A stretch of 64,000 nucleotides of DNA from contig JBDNHI010000096.1 in NCBI GenBank assembly GCA_041694635.1, forward strand, positions 1 to 64,000, given 5' to 3'. Both the position numbers and the translations under genes were made by a program. The DNA is from UBA969 sp041694635 (GTDB taxonomy: Bacteria > Planctomycetota > Planctomycetia > Gemmatales > Gemmataceae). Of the stretch, positions 7,456 to 16,290 are shown one piece after another. Numbering within the stretch: the first letter of the stretch is position 1; each line of letters starts with the position of its first letter. The notes below the pieces were generated by a model that did not search any database, was not told where the DNA came from, and worked only from the letters and a program-made list of their open reading frames with translations.

Positions 7456-8895
7456 ATGAAAGCTCAATGGTTTCTTTCTGCTGTGTCAGCTTGTTGGATT
7501 GGATTAGTTTCTGTAGCAACCGCTGAAGTCAAAGTCCCCAAAATCTTTAGTAACAATATGGTTTTGCAACGCGACCGCCCTGTTCCTGTCTGGGGTTGGG
7601 ATAACCCAGGCCAAGAAGTTACGGTTGCAATCGGTGAGGCTTCCGCAAAGGCTAAGGCCGATGCGAATGGCAAATGGATGCTTAGCCTACCATCTATGAA
7701 AGCAGGCGGACCACATATCGTTAAAGTTGAAGGCTCTTCCAAAGTTGAGTTCACCGATGTGCTTTTTGGCGAAGTTTGGCTTTGCTCCGGCCAATCCAAT
7801 ATGGAATGGACCGTTGCTTCTTCGCTTAACCCCAAGGAAGAAATTGAGCGGGCCAAGTATTCAACCATCCGTCATATCAAAATACCCCTTGTTCCTGCTG
7901 ATAAACCGCAAGCAGATTTTAAAAGCGGAAGCTGGCAAGTTTGTTCCCCTGCAACTGCTGGCAACTTTACTGCGGTAGGTTATTTCTTTGCAGTCAATCT
8001 TCAAAAAGAATTGAATGTTCCTGTAGGCTTGATTGGTTCCAATTGGGGCGGTACCCGAATTGAACCTTGGACAAATCCAGAGGGTTTTAATAGCGTTCCT
8101 GCCCTTAGCGATATTTCCTCTAAATTAGCAACTTTCCCTGCAAAGAATGCCCAGGGCGCTGTTGCAAATCAATCGCCATTGGCTTTGTACAACGGTATGA
8201 TTGCTCCGCTAGTTCCTTATGCAATTCGTGGCGCACTTTGGTATCAGGGTGAATCCAACAATGGCGAAGGCATGCTTTACTTCGAAAAGAAGAAGGCTTT
8301 AATCAATGGCTGGAGAAAAGTTTGGAACGACGAAGTAATGCCTTTCTATTTCGTTCAGCTTGCACCTTATGATTACAACCGTGCAATGGTGGATGGCAAA
8401 CCAGCAACTTCAGGCTTGCCTGGTATCTGGGAAGCACAAACAGCCACTCTTAAAATCCCCTACACGGGCATGGCAGTTACCACTGACATCAGCAATTTGA
8501 AGGATATTCATCCCAAGAATAAACAGGATGTTGGTAAAAGGCTGGCTCTTTGGGCCCTTGCAAATACTTATGGTAAAAGTGATTTGGTATATTCAGGCCC
8601 ACTGTATAAATCGATGAAGGTTTCGGGCGATAAGATCGAGCTAGAGTTCAACCATGTTGGTGGTGGGCTTGTTTCCCGCGATGGTAAAGCTCTTTCCTTC
8701 TTTACTATCGCAGGCGATGACAAAAAGTTTGTTGATGCCAAGGCTGTTGTTGTTGGTAAATCTATCATCGTAAGTGCAGAAGGGGTAACCAAGCCTGTTT
8801 CTGTGCGATTTGGCTGGCACGAAGAAGCCGAGCCCAATCTTTCGAACAAAGAAGGTTTGCCTGCTTCTCCTTTCCGAACGGATGATTGGAAGTAA
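7456..8895 (+). CDS. Sialate O-acetylesterase family protein (SASA, SGNH fold)
   Basis: A 479-aa exported carbohydrate esterase. A signal peptide (1-23, cut near ATA/EVK) is followed by an N-terminal beta region (VPKIFSNNMVLQRDRPVPVWGW, typical of the family). The SGNH nucleophile block is GEVWLCSGQSNMEWTV with S114, then GALWYQGESNN (oxyanion block) and DIHPKNKQDVGKRLA with the catalytic Asp-x-His. The full family length is present. Such enzymes remove acetyl groups from sialic acids or plant/algal polysaccharides in the periplasm; the substrate here is unknown. AGGAG at 7441-7445 supports the ATG at 7456. It ends in the hairpin terminator at 8917-8955, nearly identical to the one at 12886. 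Confidence 0.9.
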   Translation: MKAQWFLSAVSACWIGLVSVATAEVKVPKIFSNNMVLQRDRPVPVWGWDNPGQEVTVAIGEASAKAKADANGKWMLSLPSMKAGGPHIVKVEGSSKVEFTDVLFGEVWLCSGQSNMEWTVASSLNPKEEIERAKYSTIRHIKIPLVPADKPQADFKSGSWQVCSPATAGNFTAVGYFFAVNLQKELNVPVGLIGSNWGGTRIEPWTNPEGFNSVPALSDISSKLATFPAKNAQGAVANQSPLALYNGMIAPLVPYAIRGALWYQGESNNGEGMLYFEKKKALINGWRKVWNDEVMPFYFVQLAPYDYNRAMVDGKPATSGLPGIWEAQTATLKIPYTGMAVTTDISNLKDIHPKNKQDVGKRLALWALANTYGKSDLVYSGPLYKSMKVSGDKIELEFNHVGGGLVSRDGKALSFFTIAGDDKKFVDAKAVVVGKSIIVSAEGVTKPVSVRFGWHEEAEPNLSNKEGLPASPFRTDDWK

Positions 8896-8916
8896 ATTGC
8901 TAGATGGTTAAATTTG

Positions 8917-8955
8917 AACGCCCGGGGAATTGATCTTCCTAGGGCGTTCTTTCTT
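8917..8955 (+). terminator. Terminator of the acetylesterase gene; repeat copy R1
   Basis: Stem AACGCCC (8917-8923)/GGGCGTT (8942-8948) with inner GGAA/TTCC and loop TTGATC is followed by CTTTCTTCTT. The 39-bp sequence recurs at 12886-12924 with only three mismatches. The two copies bracket the DUF1592/DUF1552 pair. Confidence 0.75.
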
Positions 8956-8977
8956 CTTACTGCAATGGAACGCTACA

Positions 8978-11470
8978 ATGATGCGAGGAATAAACTTGTT
9001 GGTGCTGTCGGCAATTTCGTTGGCGATGGTGCTATTCATTGCGGCATATTCCCCGACAGTTCGTGCTGCGGAACCAATCCCTTTGGCCCGGGTTGCTCCG
9101 CTCCTCAAACAGCATTGCTCCAAATGCCACGACTCTAGTGCCGTTAAGCCAAAGGGTGGACTGAAAATCGACAAGCTAAATACAGATCTTCTAAAAGGCA
9201 AGGATATTGATCATTGGCAAGAAGTTCTCAACCGGCTCAACTTCGGTGATATGCCCCCTAAAGAAGAACCGCAGATTGGGAATGCGGATCGAGAACTGAT
9301 TGCAGGTTGGATCGTCCAGGAAATGAGGCGGGCAGCCCTCACTAAGAATCCGATCACGCATTTTCGTCGGCTCACTCGCCGAGAGTATGAACAAACAATG
9401 CAAGACCTGCTGGGGTTTGGGATCGACTTTGGGCGAAGGCTACCCGAGGATGGCCGATCAAAGGAGGGATTCCGCAACGACGGCGATGCACTGCGAATAT
9501 CGCCTCTTCAATATGAGATGTACCTTCAAATTGCAGATGAGGCTCTCGCTGGGGCGATTGTCACCGGCCTCGCCCCAGAAGTGCATCGCTATCGGCTCGA
9601 AGCGAAGAAGCCCCCTGTAGTGTTACCCAAGCCAGACAACCGGCCTGGCGAAAGTTATGACTACCGAGCCAAGGATAAGACCTTTACAATCGGCGATGAC
9701 TGCCAATTTGGGAAGGATGCCAAAAACCAACAACCCATTGGTGTGTTGCTGCCTGCCGCCCCACAATCATTCGGCGAAGCAGCGTTGAAACGGCCTGATT
9801 TCCGTTATGGATTCCGGCTGCACCATCCATTTCGGCGTGGCGAGATGTTGATCCGAGTGAGGGCAGCCCGGGTTGAGGCTGAACCCGGAAAAGACAGCCT
9901 GAGACCGCCACAACTTGCCGTCGGTTTGGGTTGTACCAACTTGCACGGTATCGAAATCAAGAGCCTAGGCGAACCGATCCTCATCGATCATACTGAATTT
10001 CGGACCTATGAGTTTCGCGCAAGGCTTGAGAATTTCCCGCTGCCCAATCCGGGGCCGTTCCGAGATCAGAATTGCAGCATTCTCTACGCATGGAATCCGC
10101 CTTCGATGGTCAAAGATCCGAATCCGCCGAAACTCAAAATCGAGTGGATCGAATTTGAGAGCCCGTTCTTCGAGCAATGGCCCCCCGCTTCGCATACCCG
10201 CATACTGTTTCCTAACAACGACAAACTTGCCGAACCAGATTATGCACATCAAGTGATCAAAAGCTTTGCCACACGAGCGTATCGCGAGCCAGTCGAAAAG
10301 ACAGAAATGGATCGATTAATGTCGTTCTGGGCTAGCTCACGCAAGGAAGCCGATTCTTTGGAGGCCAGTATTCGTGAGACGCTAAGTCTGGTGCTTACAT
10401 CGTCGCGTTTTCTCGCCCTCCCCACGAAGCGTACTCCGGGCAGCAGTAAAGAGGCTCTTACCGACCACGAACTAGCATCGCGACTCTCCTACTTTCTTTG
10501 GAGTACCATGCCAGACGAAATCCTGCTTAAACTGGCCGAACAAGGTAAACTCCGCAAGCCAAAAGTTCTCGTTGAACAAACCCGGCGAATGATAAAGGAT
10601 CCCCGGGCTTGGCAGTTCGCAGAGCAGTTCGCCGAGCAGTGGCTTGAACTCGATCGGCTTCAGCGCATCACCGTAAATAAAGGGCGTTACCCCGAGTTCA
10701 ACGATCAACTCAGCTCCGACATGAAGTCCGAGACAATTAACTTCTTTGCTCACTTGCTCAGAGAAGACCTGAGCATTCTGAATTTCCTTGATGCAGATTT
10801 CACCTTTGTCAACGAAGGGCTTGCCAAGCATTATGGCATACCTGATGTGCAAGGTCCGAGGTTTCGTAAGGTAAAGCTCGATCCGCAACTTCATCGCGGT
10901 GGCCTGCTAACTCAAGCCAGTGTACTGACCGGTAACTCCGATGGTCTCGATGGGCATCCGATCAAACGCGGAGTGTGGCTGCTTAAGAACCTGCTCGACG
11001 ACCCCCCGCCTCCGCCACCGCCTAATGTGCCAGAACTCGATCGGGCCAGCAATCCTAAACTCAAGGGGCTTTCCATTACGGAAGCGCTGGCTATTCATCG
11101 TAATAATAACTCTTGTGCAGGATGCCATAGCAAGATCGATCCATGGGGCATTGCCTTCGAAGAGTATGATGCCATTGGCAATTGGCGGATTCAAAAAGCA
11201 GAGAAGGCGGTAGCCGCTAAAGCTGAACTTCCTACTGGAAAAACGGTCAATGGTATGGTAGAGTTAAAAAAGGAATTATTACGAATGCGTTCCGACGACC
11301 TTCGTAAAGCAATGCTGCGAAAAGTGGCGAGCTATGCACTGGGTCGATCCTTGACTCTGACCGATGTGGAAGCAATGAATATGCTGCTGCCCGCCTTGAA
11401 GCAGCGCGAAGACCGGTTTGCGGCTTTGATTGAACTGGTCGTTGCCAGTGAGCCGTTCCAAACGAAGTAA
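8978..11470 (+). CDS. DUF1592/DUF1588/DUF1585 planctomycete cytochrome c protein
   Basis: An 830-aa exported protein of the PSD1-type family abundant in planctomycetes. A signal anchor or peptide (about 5-31) precedes a first haem c site C47-x2-C50-H51 (PSCyt1). A DUF1587-like block (ITHFRRLTRREYEQTMQDLLG) follows, then the DUF1592 region (ELASRLSYFLWSTMPDEILL), the DUF1588 region ending in CAGCHSKIDPWGIAFEEYD, a second CxxCH, and a C-terminal DUF1585 (LRKAMLRKVASYALGRSLT). Function is not established; a role in extracellular polymer breakdown has been suggested for the family. I start at ATG 8978: the longer TTG frame at 8930 begins inside the upstream terminator. GC content is visibly higher than that of its neighbours. 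It is paired with the DUF1552 gene 67 bp downstream. Confidence 0.88.
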   Translation: MMRGINLLVLSAISLAMVLFIAAYSPTVRAAEPIPLARVAPLLKQHCSKCHDSSAVKPKGGLKIDKLNTDLLKGKDIDHWQEVLNRLNFGDMPPKEEPQIGNADRELIAGWIVQEMRRAALTKNPITHFRRLTRREYEQTMQDLLGFGIDFGRRLPEDGRSKEGFRNDGDALRISPLQYEMYLQIADEALAGAIVTGLAPEVHRYRLEAKKPPVVLPKPDNRPGESYDYRAKDKTFTIGDDCQFGKDAKNQQPIGVLLPAAPQSFGEAALKRPDFRYGFRLHHPFRRGEMLIRVRAARVEAEPGKDSLRPPQLAVGLGCTNLHGIEIKSLGEPILIDHTEFRTYEFRARLENFPLPNPGPFRDQNCSILYAWNPPSMVKDPNPPKLKIEWIEFESPFFEQWPPASHTRILFPNNDKLAEPDYAHQVIKSFATRAYREPVEKTEMDRLMSFWASSRKEADSLEASIRETLSLVLTSSRFLALPTKRTPGSSKEALTDHELASRLSYFLWSTMPDEILLKLAEQGKLRKPKVLVEQTRRMIKDPRAWQFAEQFAEQWLELDRLQRITVNKGRYPEFNDQLSSDMKSETINFFAHLLREDLSILNFLDADFTFVNEGLAKHYGIPDVQGPRFRKVKLDPQLHRGGLLTQASVLTGNSDGLDGHPIKRGVWLLKNLLDDPPPPPPPNVPELDRASNPKLKGLSITEALAIHRNNNSCAGCHSKIDPWGIAFEEYDAIGNWRIQKAEKAVAAKAELPTGKTVNGMVELKKELLRMRSDDLRKAMLRKVASYALGRSLTLTDVEAMNMLLPALKQREDRFAALIELVVASEPFQTK

Positions 11471-11537
11471 CGGAATCACAACGAATACTGAATAGTGATA
11501 CGGATTACTGATACCGATAAGCCTACGAAAGGTTTCT

Positions 11538-12869
11538 ATGCCTAAACCCTCTTGGTGCCTTAACCGACGAACCTTCCTCCGTGGAACCGGCCTTGCACTT
11601 GCGCTGCCATGGCTTGAAGCAATGGCAAATGCGGCTCCATCTGCCCCGAAACCGAAACGCTTTTGTGCGTTCTTTTTCGGCAACGGTGTGTCTCTTACCA
11701 AACCCACCGATTCGACCAGTGATTGGAACTGGTTCCCGCGCACCGAGGGTGCCGAATACAAGTTCACCCGCTCCTTGGAAACGCTTTCGGATCATAAGAA
11801 AGATTTGACTATCTTCGGTCAACTTTCGCACCCTAGTAGTCGACACCTAGTCGGCCACAACACAGGCGATATTTGGCTCAGCGGGGCTGACATTCGCCAG
11901 AACCTCAATAACTCAATTTCGATCGATCAGTTAATTGCCCGCGAGTACGGCCGTCATACGCGGATTCCCTCGCTGGTGCTTTCAAGCAATGGCGGGACCG
12001 GTATGAAGAGTCGGGCAACCACCATCTCGTTTGATCAGCAAGGCCGAGCAATACCAGCAGAGTCTAACCCAAAGAATATTTTTGAACGACTCTTTGAAAA
12101 ACCTGCCGCTGTTGACCGTGACGCTCGTGAACGCGTACTGGCTTCCGGGCGAAAGCGGGTTGATTTCCTGATGGAGGACGCTCGCTCGCTCCGTGGCCAG
12201 CTTGGGCGCCAAGATCAGCAACGGCTTGACGAGTTTCTTTCCTCTTTGAATGAAGTGGAAACCCGTCTCACTCGGGCGCAGTCTTGGCTTGGTATAGCAA
12301 TGCCTGATGTTGATCGTTCCAAGATCAATCTTGAGGTCTCCCAGAAGGGCCCAACCGACTACATTCGCACCATGTTAGATCTGATCGTTCTTGCCTTCGA
12401 GACTGACACCACTCGTGTGGCGACTTATCAATTTTCATCTGAAGATGGCCACGGTATCTGTGATCGCTTCCCCAGTCTTCTCAAAATCGGAAACGGCAAG
12501 CACGGTGGACATCACGGGCTGAGTCATTCTGATCCTTCAAAAGATTCTAGCTGGGGTGAATACGATCGCTACTTGGCTGAGCAATACGCCTACTTCCTCA
12601 CTCGGCTCTCGGCGATTCGTGAAGGCGAAACTCGGGTGCTAGATCGTACGCTAGCGATGTTTGGCAGCGGAACTAGCAGCACGCATAACGCTCGCAACTA
12701 CCCAATCGTTCTGGCAGGGGGTAAAGACTTAGGGCTTCGTCATGGCCAATACATCAAGGCTCGCGAGGAAAGGCCGCTTGGTGATTTGTTTGTGACGATG
12801 CTTCAACGCTTGGACTTCCCAGTGCGCAAATTCGCTGATAATGCAGGCGAATTCAGCGAGATCGTGTAG
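11538..12869 (+). CDS. DUF1552 domain protein, Tat-type signal
   Basis: A 443-aa protein of the DUF1552 family, which almost always follows a DUF1592-type cytochrome in planctomycetes, as here. It resembles DUF1501/sulfatase-like alkaline phosphatase superfamily proteins. The N-terminus has a twin-arginine pattern, R10-R11-TFLRGTGLALALPW, suggesting export in folded form. Later motifs include HLVGHNTGDIWLSGAD, YQFSSEDGHG and LAMFGSGTSSTHNARNYPIVLAGG. Substrate and activity are unknown. Base composition matches its partner and is richer in GC than flanking genes. A GAAAGG site precedes the ATG. Transcription ends at the hairpin at 12886-12924. Confidence 0.88.
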   Translation: MPKPSWCLNRRTFLRGTGLALALPWLEAMANAAPSAPKPKRFCAFFFGNGVSLTKPTDSTSDWNWFPRTEGAEYKFTRSLETLSDHKKDLTIFGQLSHPSSRHLVGHNTGDIWLSGADIRQNLNNSISIDQLIAREYGRHTRIPSLVLSSNGGTGMKSRATTISFDQQGRAIPAESNPKNIFERLFEKPAAVDRDARERVLASGRKRVDFLMEDARSLRGQLGRQDQQRLDEFLSSLNEVETRLTRAQSWLGIAMPDVDRSKINLEVSQKGPTDYIRTMLDLIVLAFETDTTRVATYQFSSEDGHGICDRFPSLLKIGNGKHGGHHGLSHSDPSKDSSWGEYDRYLAEQYAYFLTRLSAIREGETRVLDRTLAMFGSGTSSTHNARNYPIVLAGGKDLGLRHGQYIKAREERPLGDLFVTMLQRLDFPVRKFADNAGEFSEIV

Positions 12870-12885
12870 TAGAAACGGAGTTGAC

Positions 12886-12924
12886 AACGCTCGAGGAATT
12901 GATCTTCCTCGGGCGTTCTTTCTT
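12886..12924 (+). terminator. Terminator of the DUF1552 gene; repeat copy R2
   Basis: A 13-bp stem (12886-12898 with 12905-12917, one G-U pair) with loop TTGATC is followed by CTTTCTTT. It shares 36 of 39 positions with 8917-8955. It abuts the stop of the convergent MFS gene at 12924 and may serve both. Confidence 0.78.
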
Positions 12925-14198
12925 TATAAAGCCTTATTTGAAGCCAATCGAATACGATTAGGATTTCGTCGAATTTTTAAAATGATGAACAACATTAGTA
13001 AGATCCAAATTAAAACTGCTTGGGTAAGCATAACACACCTGACCGTGAAAATATCTGCCAATGGGCCCGCAAGAAAATTCCCCAAGGGAACCATACTGCA
13101 TAGCATCATGCTCCATATTCCTAGCACCAATCCCCGATGGGTAGTGCCTGCACCTAGTTGAACCAATCCTTGGCTAGTTGCAAAGAAAAGAATCATTCCA
13201 GCGCCAAATAAAACCGCACAGGGCAGCGCAAAAAAGATAGAGTTAGAGATCCCCAAGGTAAATAACCCCGCCCCTGCAAGAAGCATTCCCAGCGATTGCG
13301 AAATACCCTTCGAGGCTTTGTTGCCCAATGTTGCAAGGATTAAAGCAGAAGTGAGTGCGCCACCTCCGACTCCACTTAGCAAGGTTCCGTAGGCCTCCTG
13401 CCCTAATCCCAATTCTTTTTCCACGAATCCGGGCAATAGGGCGAGCAACGGCCATCCAAGTAATGCCATGCCTCCGGCTATGCTTATGACCAAAACCAGG
13501 TCTGATCGTGCAAGGATGAACTTTAACCCATCGAATAAGGAGGCATTGGTTCGCAGCGAGGGTTCTTGAAACATGGTGGCTTGGTTCATCATTCCCAAGG
13601 CAAGAATCAAAAGTAGATAACTGAAAGTGTTGACAAGGAAGCAAGCTTCGGGCCCGTAGTTAGATAATAAAAGTGCACCAATAGCAGGGCCCGCAAGCCT
13701 CGCAAGGTTAAACTGGAGTGAGTTAAGCGCAACTGCATTGAAAAGATCGGGCATTCCAACCATTTCAACAAGGAAGGAAAGTCTCGCAGGAAAATCGATA
13801 GCGTTAATTATGCCCCAGAGTAAAGAAAAAGCGATCAAGATAAGGGGTGAGGTGAAACCATAAAAGACTGCGAAAAAGAGCCCTAGGCTCTGAAAAAGAA
13901 AAAGGATTTGGGTGATAATGATTAATTTCTTTCGTGGGTAGCGGTCAGAAAGTATGCCCCCCCACGGGCCTAAAAAAAATCCAGGAAGAACCTGTAGCGC
14001 AGCAATTAATGAAGGCCATAAAGATTGCCCTTCCGCACTATACGCTAACCACATTAATGCCGTGGTCTGGGTCCAAGAACCCGTAAGAGAAAGTAATTGT
14101 GCAAAAAAATAATAACGATAATTCCTATGCTTGAGCGAACGAAAAGCATGCGAGTCATTAGCTGGTACTATCCCTTGTGAACTTAAAGTGTCGTTCAT
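12924..14198 (-). CDS. MFS transporter (MFS_3/EntS-like)
   Basis: A 424-aa inner-membrane transporter with about 12 hydrophobic helices in two halves. Motif A between helices 2 and 3 reads GGILSDRYPRKKLI, matching the G-x3-D-R-x-G-R-K pattern of the major facilitator superfamily. The overall pattern (LTGSWTQTTALMWLAY at the start, PARLSFLVEMVG, FNAVALNSLQFNLARLAGPAIGALL) is that of the EntS/MFS_3 group of putative exporters. Substrate unknown. Its start codon overlaps the stop of the upstream HTH gene by 4 bp, so the two are co-transcribed and the regulator may control it. Confidence 0.88.
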   Translation of the reverse strand: MNDTLSSQGIVPANDSHAFRSLKHRNYRYYFFAQLLSLTGSWTQTTALMWLAYSAEGQSLWPSLIAALQVLPGFFLGPWGGILSDRYPRKKLIIITQILFLFQSLGLFFAVFYGFTSPLILIAFSLLWGIINAIDFPARLSFLVEMVGMPDLFNAVALNSLQFNLARLAGPAIGALLLSNYGPEACFLVNTFSYLLLILALGMMNQATMFQEPSLRTNASLFDGLKFILARSDLVLVISIAGGMALLGWPLLALLPGFVEKELGLGQEAYGTLLSGVGGGALTSALILATLGNKASKGISQSLGMLLAGAGLFTLGISNSIFFALPCAVLFGAGMILFFATSQGLVQLGAGTTHRGLVLGIWSMMLCSMVPLGNFLAGPLADIFTVRCVMLTQAVLIWILLMLFIILKIRRNPNRIRLASNKAL

Positions 14199-14761
14199 TG
14201 CGGATCGCTTTTTAAAAGTGATTGCTGGTGCATTAAGTCGATCATTTGTTCAAGCATTTCAAGGTGTTTGCTGTTTTTTAAGTGGCTGAGTTTTTCTAAT
14301 ATTCTGCGTTTTCTTTCAAGCCTTATGACAAATGCCTCAAGAGAAGAGGTGTTAAAATTCCCTGCTTTTTGGAAAAGTATTAAATCATCGACATCTCGGG
14401 AAGAAAGAGTTCGAGCCCGCTCGGGGTATCTTTCTACCCATAACTTCAGGTCTGGTTGAAAAGTTTGATCTTGAAGTCGCTGGAAATGCTTGCCCTGTTC
14501 AACTAACGAGGATTGCCTTAGAAGAACAACCAGTGCATCGGTAGTTCGGATGTGAAGGTCGTGAACAGAAATGCCCAGGGCACGGGCGCAGGATTCAATG
14601 GTTGCGTTTCGAAGCTTGAATGCAGGACCGAGTAGAATTTTTCTGATAGTGTGCCTATTAAGCCTAGTGGTGCGTGCAAATTCTTCCTGATTCCAACCCC
14701 GCTCTTCGACAAGCGTTGCAATCTTTTTTTGAATCGATTCGTTTGTATCTTCTATGGCCAT
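14195..14761 (-). CDS. Helix-turn-helix (XRE-like) regulator
   Basis: A 188-aa protein with an N-terminal Cro/C1-type helix-turn-helix at about residues 10-60 (KKIATLVEERGWNQEEFARTTRLNRHTIRKILLG). The rest is helical and charged, without a motif I recognise; DVDDLILFQ and the basic RLERKRRILEKL helix near the C-terminus may mediate dimerisation or sensing. The ATG overlap with the downstream MFS transporter points to a regulator/exporter pair. The ligand cannot be inferred. Confidence 0.75.
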   Translation of the reverse strand: MAIEDTNESIQKKIATLVEERGWNQEEFARTTRLNRHTIRKILLGPAFKLRNATIESCARALGISVHDLHIRTTDALVVLLRQSSLVEQGKHFQRLQDQTFQPDLKLWVERYPERARTLSSRDVDDLILFQKAGNFNTSSLEAFVIRLERKRRILEKLSHLKNSKHLEMLEQMIDLMHQQSLLKSDPQ

Positions 14762-14791
14762 AAAGGCATCTTAGTTTAATGGGGGCTATTT

Positions 14792-15322
14792 TTAAATAGG
14801 ATTGGTCGGGTAAGCCTTCATAAGGTGGGTTCGTCCGTGCCATTGCAACTTACCTTGCGCGTATTGCTTAGCAAGTTCGATATAACGATGAGAGATACTT
14901 CTGGTGTTGATAAGGTCATCTTCGGTGACTTGGCGGATGATTTTGGCAGGAACGCCAGCAACCATAGACCTGCGAGGAATTTTCTCTCCTTGTTTGACCA
15001 CAGCGCCTGCCGCAATAATGCATTCCTCTCCGATAATGCTGCCTGAAAGCAAGATAGCTCCCATACCAATAAGGGTTCCCGCGCCTACTTGTTTGCCATG
15101 CAGAATTGCTTTATGCCCTGCAACAATATTTTCTTCTAAAATTTGTTCGATTTGGTATTCGCAGTGAACAACCGTGCCATCTTGCAAGTTGGTGCCCGCG
15201 CCAATTCGAATAGGGGCAACATCGCCTCGAATAACAGTCTGAAACCAAATGTTCACATCTTTGTGGAAGGTAACATTCCCCGTGATGACTGCATCGTCAG
15301 CGATAAAAAAGTGATTATCCAT
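14792..15322 (-). CDS. Gamma-carbonic anhydrase family protein (left-handed beta helix)
   Basis: A 176-aa hexapeptide-repeat protein of the YrdA/PaaY/CaiE group. The repeat pattern (DAVITGNVTFHKDVNIWFQTVIRGDVAPIRIG) runs through residues 8-130 and a short C-terminal helix follows. The three zinc-ligand histidines of gamma-carbonic anhydrases are present: H53 (GTVVHCEY), H70 and H75 (VAGHKAILHG). R32-G33-D34 matches the conserved RGD. Activity as a carbonic anhydrase is plausible but many family members are untested. It lies 30 bp upstream of the HTH gene on the same strand and diverges from the arginase-family gene. Confidence 0.87.
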   Translation of the reverse strand: MDNHFFIADDAVITGNVTFHKDVNIWFQTVIRGDVAPIRIGAGTNLQDGTVVHCEYQIEQILEENIVAGHKAILHGKQVGAGTLIGMGAILLSGSIIGEECIIAAGAVVKQGEKIPRRSMVAGVPAKIIRQVTEDDLINTRSISHRYIELAKQYAQGKLQWHGRTHLMKAYPTNPI

Positions 15323-15429
15323 ATTAAATAAAACCTAAGTTAGAAAGACAATCATTGCGAACAACCAAAAGAAACCATAAAATAAAAAGAGAAATAGTTT
15401 TCAAGTTTTAGAAACTAGGAAGTAGCCCA

Positions 15430-16245
15430 ATGTCTACTCGGGTGGTTGTTTTTCCTTTTGACCTGTTCGGAAACTCCGGGGCATCTGAAGGAGCAAAAAT
15501 CCTTGCAGATGAACTTCGCGAAATCCTAAAGGACTCTTTTCGTGAATCCGTTACCACTCGAGCACTTGCTTGGCGTGACCATATCCGAATTCGAGAAGTT
15601 ACGCTCGATAATTTTCGTAAATTAAATAAATGGCAGCAGACCGCTTCTAAATGCCTTAAGTCTATCTCCGACAAAAATCAAAAGTTTATCTGGCTTGGTG
15701 GTAATCACCTTTCTTCCCTTCCTGTCTATGATCATTTTCAAGATTCGAACACCTTGATTTTACAGTTTGATGCCCATTTAGATATTCATCATTTCGATGG
15801 TTGCTTAGATACTCCTTCGCACGGAAATTTTGTTTTGTTTTGTAAACGCCCCTTAACAAAGTTAGTAAATGTTGGGCATCGTGAGCAACTTTTAACCAAG
15901 GAAGTTGTAGACACCTGCTACCTAGATACCATTTCAGCACTTGAAATCGCATCCGATGCTGAAAAAGCATTTCAGAAGCTGATGGTTTATGTCAATAAAG
16001 CGGATAAGGTGTTTTTGGATATCGATTGCGATGTGATGGATGCAGCTTATTTCCCTGCAACAGGAAGACCAGTTCCCCTTGGGTTATCTCCTATGTTTCT
16101 AACCAAAGTTATGCAAGCGGTCGATTTTAATAAAATTGTCGGGGTCGGGTTTAGTGAATTTGATCCATCGAAAGATGAAAAAGATAAAAGCTTGGCCCTA
16201 TTAATCTGGTGGATTGAATACTTTTTCCTTCGCTGGTATGAATAA
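15430..16245 (+). CDS. Arginase/agmatinase/formiminoglutamase family hydrolase
   Basis: A 271-aa ureohydrolase-fold protein. Manganese ligand motifs are in order: GGNH (90-93, canonical GGDH), DAHLDIH (114-120), and FLDIDCDVMDAAYFP (about 193-207), with SHGNF (130-134) as the substrate loop. It is shorter than arginase (about 300 aa) and the change of D to N in the first motif is unusual but leaves the ligand H93. These enzymes release urea or formamide from guanidino or formimino compounds; substrate cannot be assigned. AGGAAG precedes the ATG. It is followed after 45 bp by an isochorismatase-family gene, so the two may form a small operon. Confidence 0.83.
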   Translation: MSTRVVVFPFDLFGNSGASEGAKILADELREILKDSFRESVTTRALAWRDHIRIREVTLDNFRKLNKWQQTASKCLKSISDKNQKFIWLGGNHLSSLPVYDHFQDSNTLILQFDAHLDIHHFDGCLDTPSHGNFVLFCKRPLTKLVNVGHREQLLTKEVVDTCYLDTISALEIASDAEKAFQKLMVYVNKADKVFLDIDCDVMDAAYFPATGRPVPLGLSPMFLTKVMQAVDFNKIVGVGFSEFDPSKDEKDKSLALLIWWIEYFFLRWYE

Positions 16246-16290
16246 TTGAAACCAAAGGGATCAGCGCTTGTTTAGAGGTTTTGTTTAATT

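Noticed and set aside
8930..8977. TTG start that would extend the DUF1592 protein by 16 residues
   Set aside because: The extension is translated from the upstream terminator hairpin; the ATG at 8978 gives a normal signal peptide.
9191..9477. Two overlapping antisense frames in the DUF1592 gene
   Set aside because: Both are shadows of the GC-richer coding strand with no start signals.
11279..11767. 162-codon antisense frame over the DUF1592/DUF1552 junction
   Set aside because: Antisense to two well supported genes, no ribosome site, and GC-richer DNA makes long chance frames likely.
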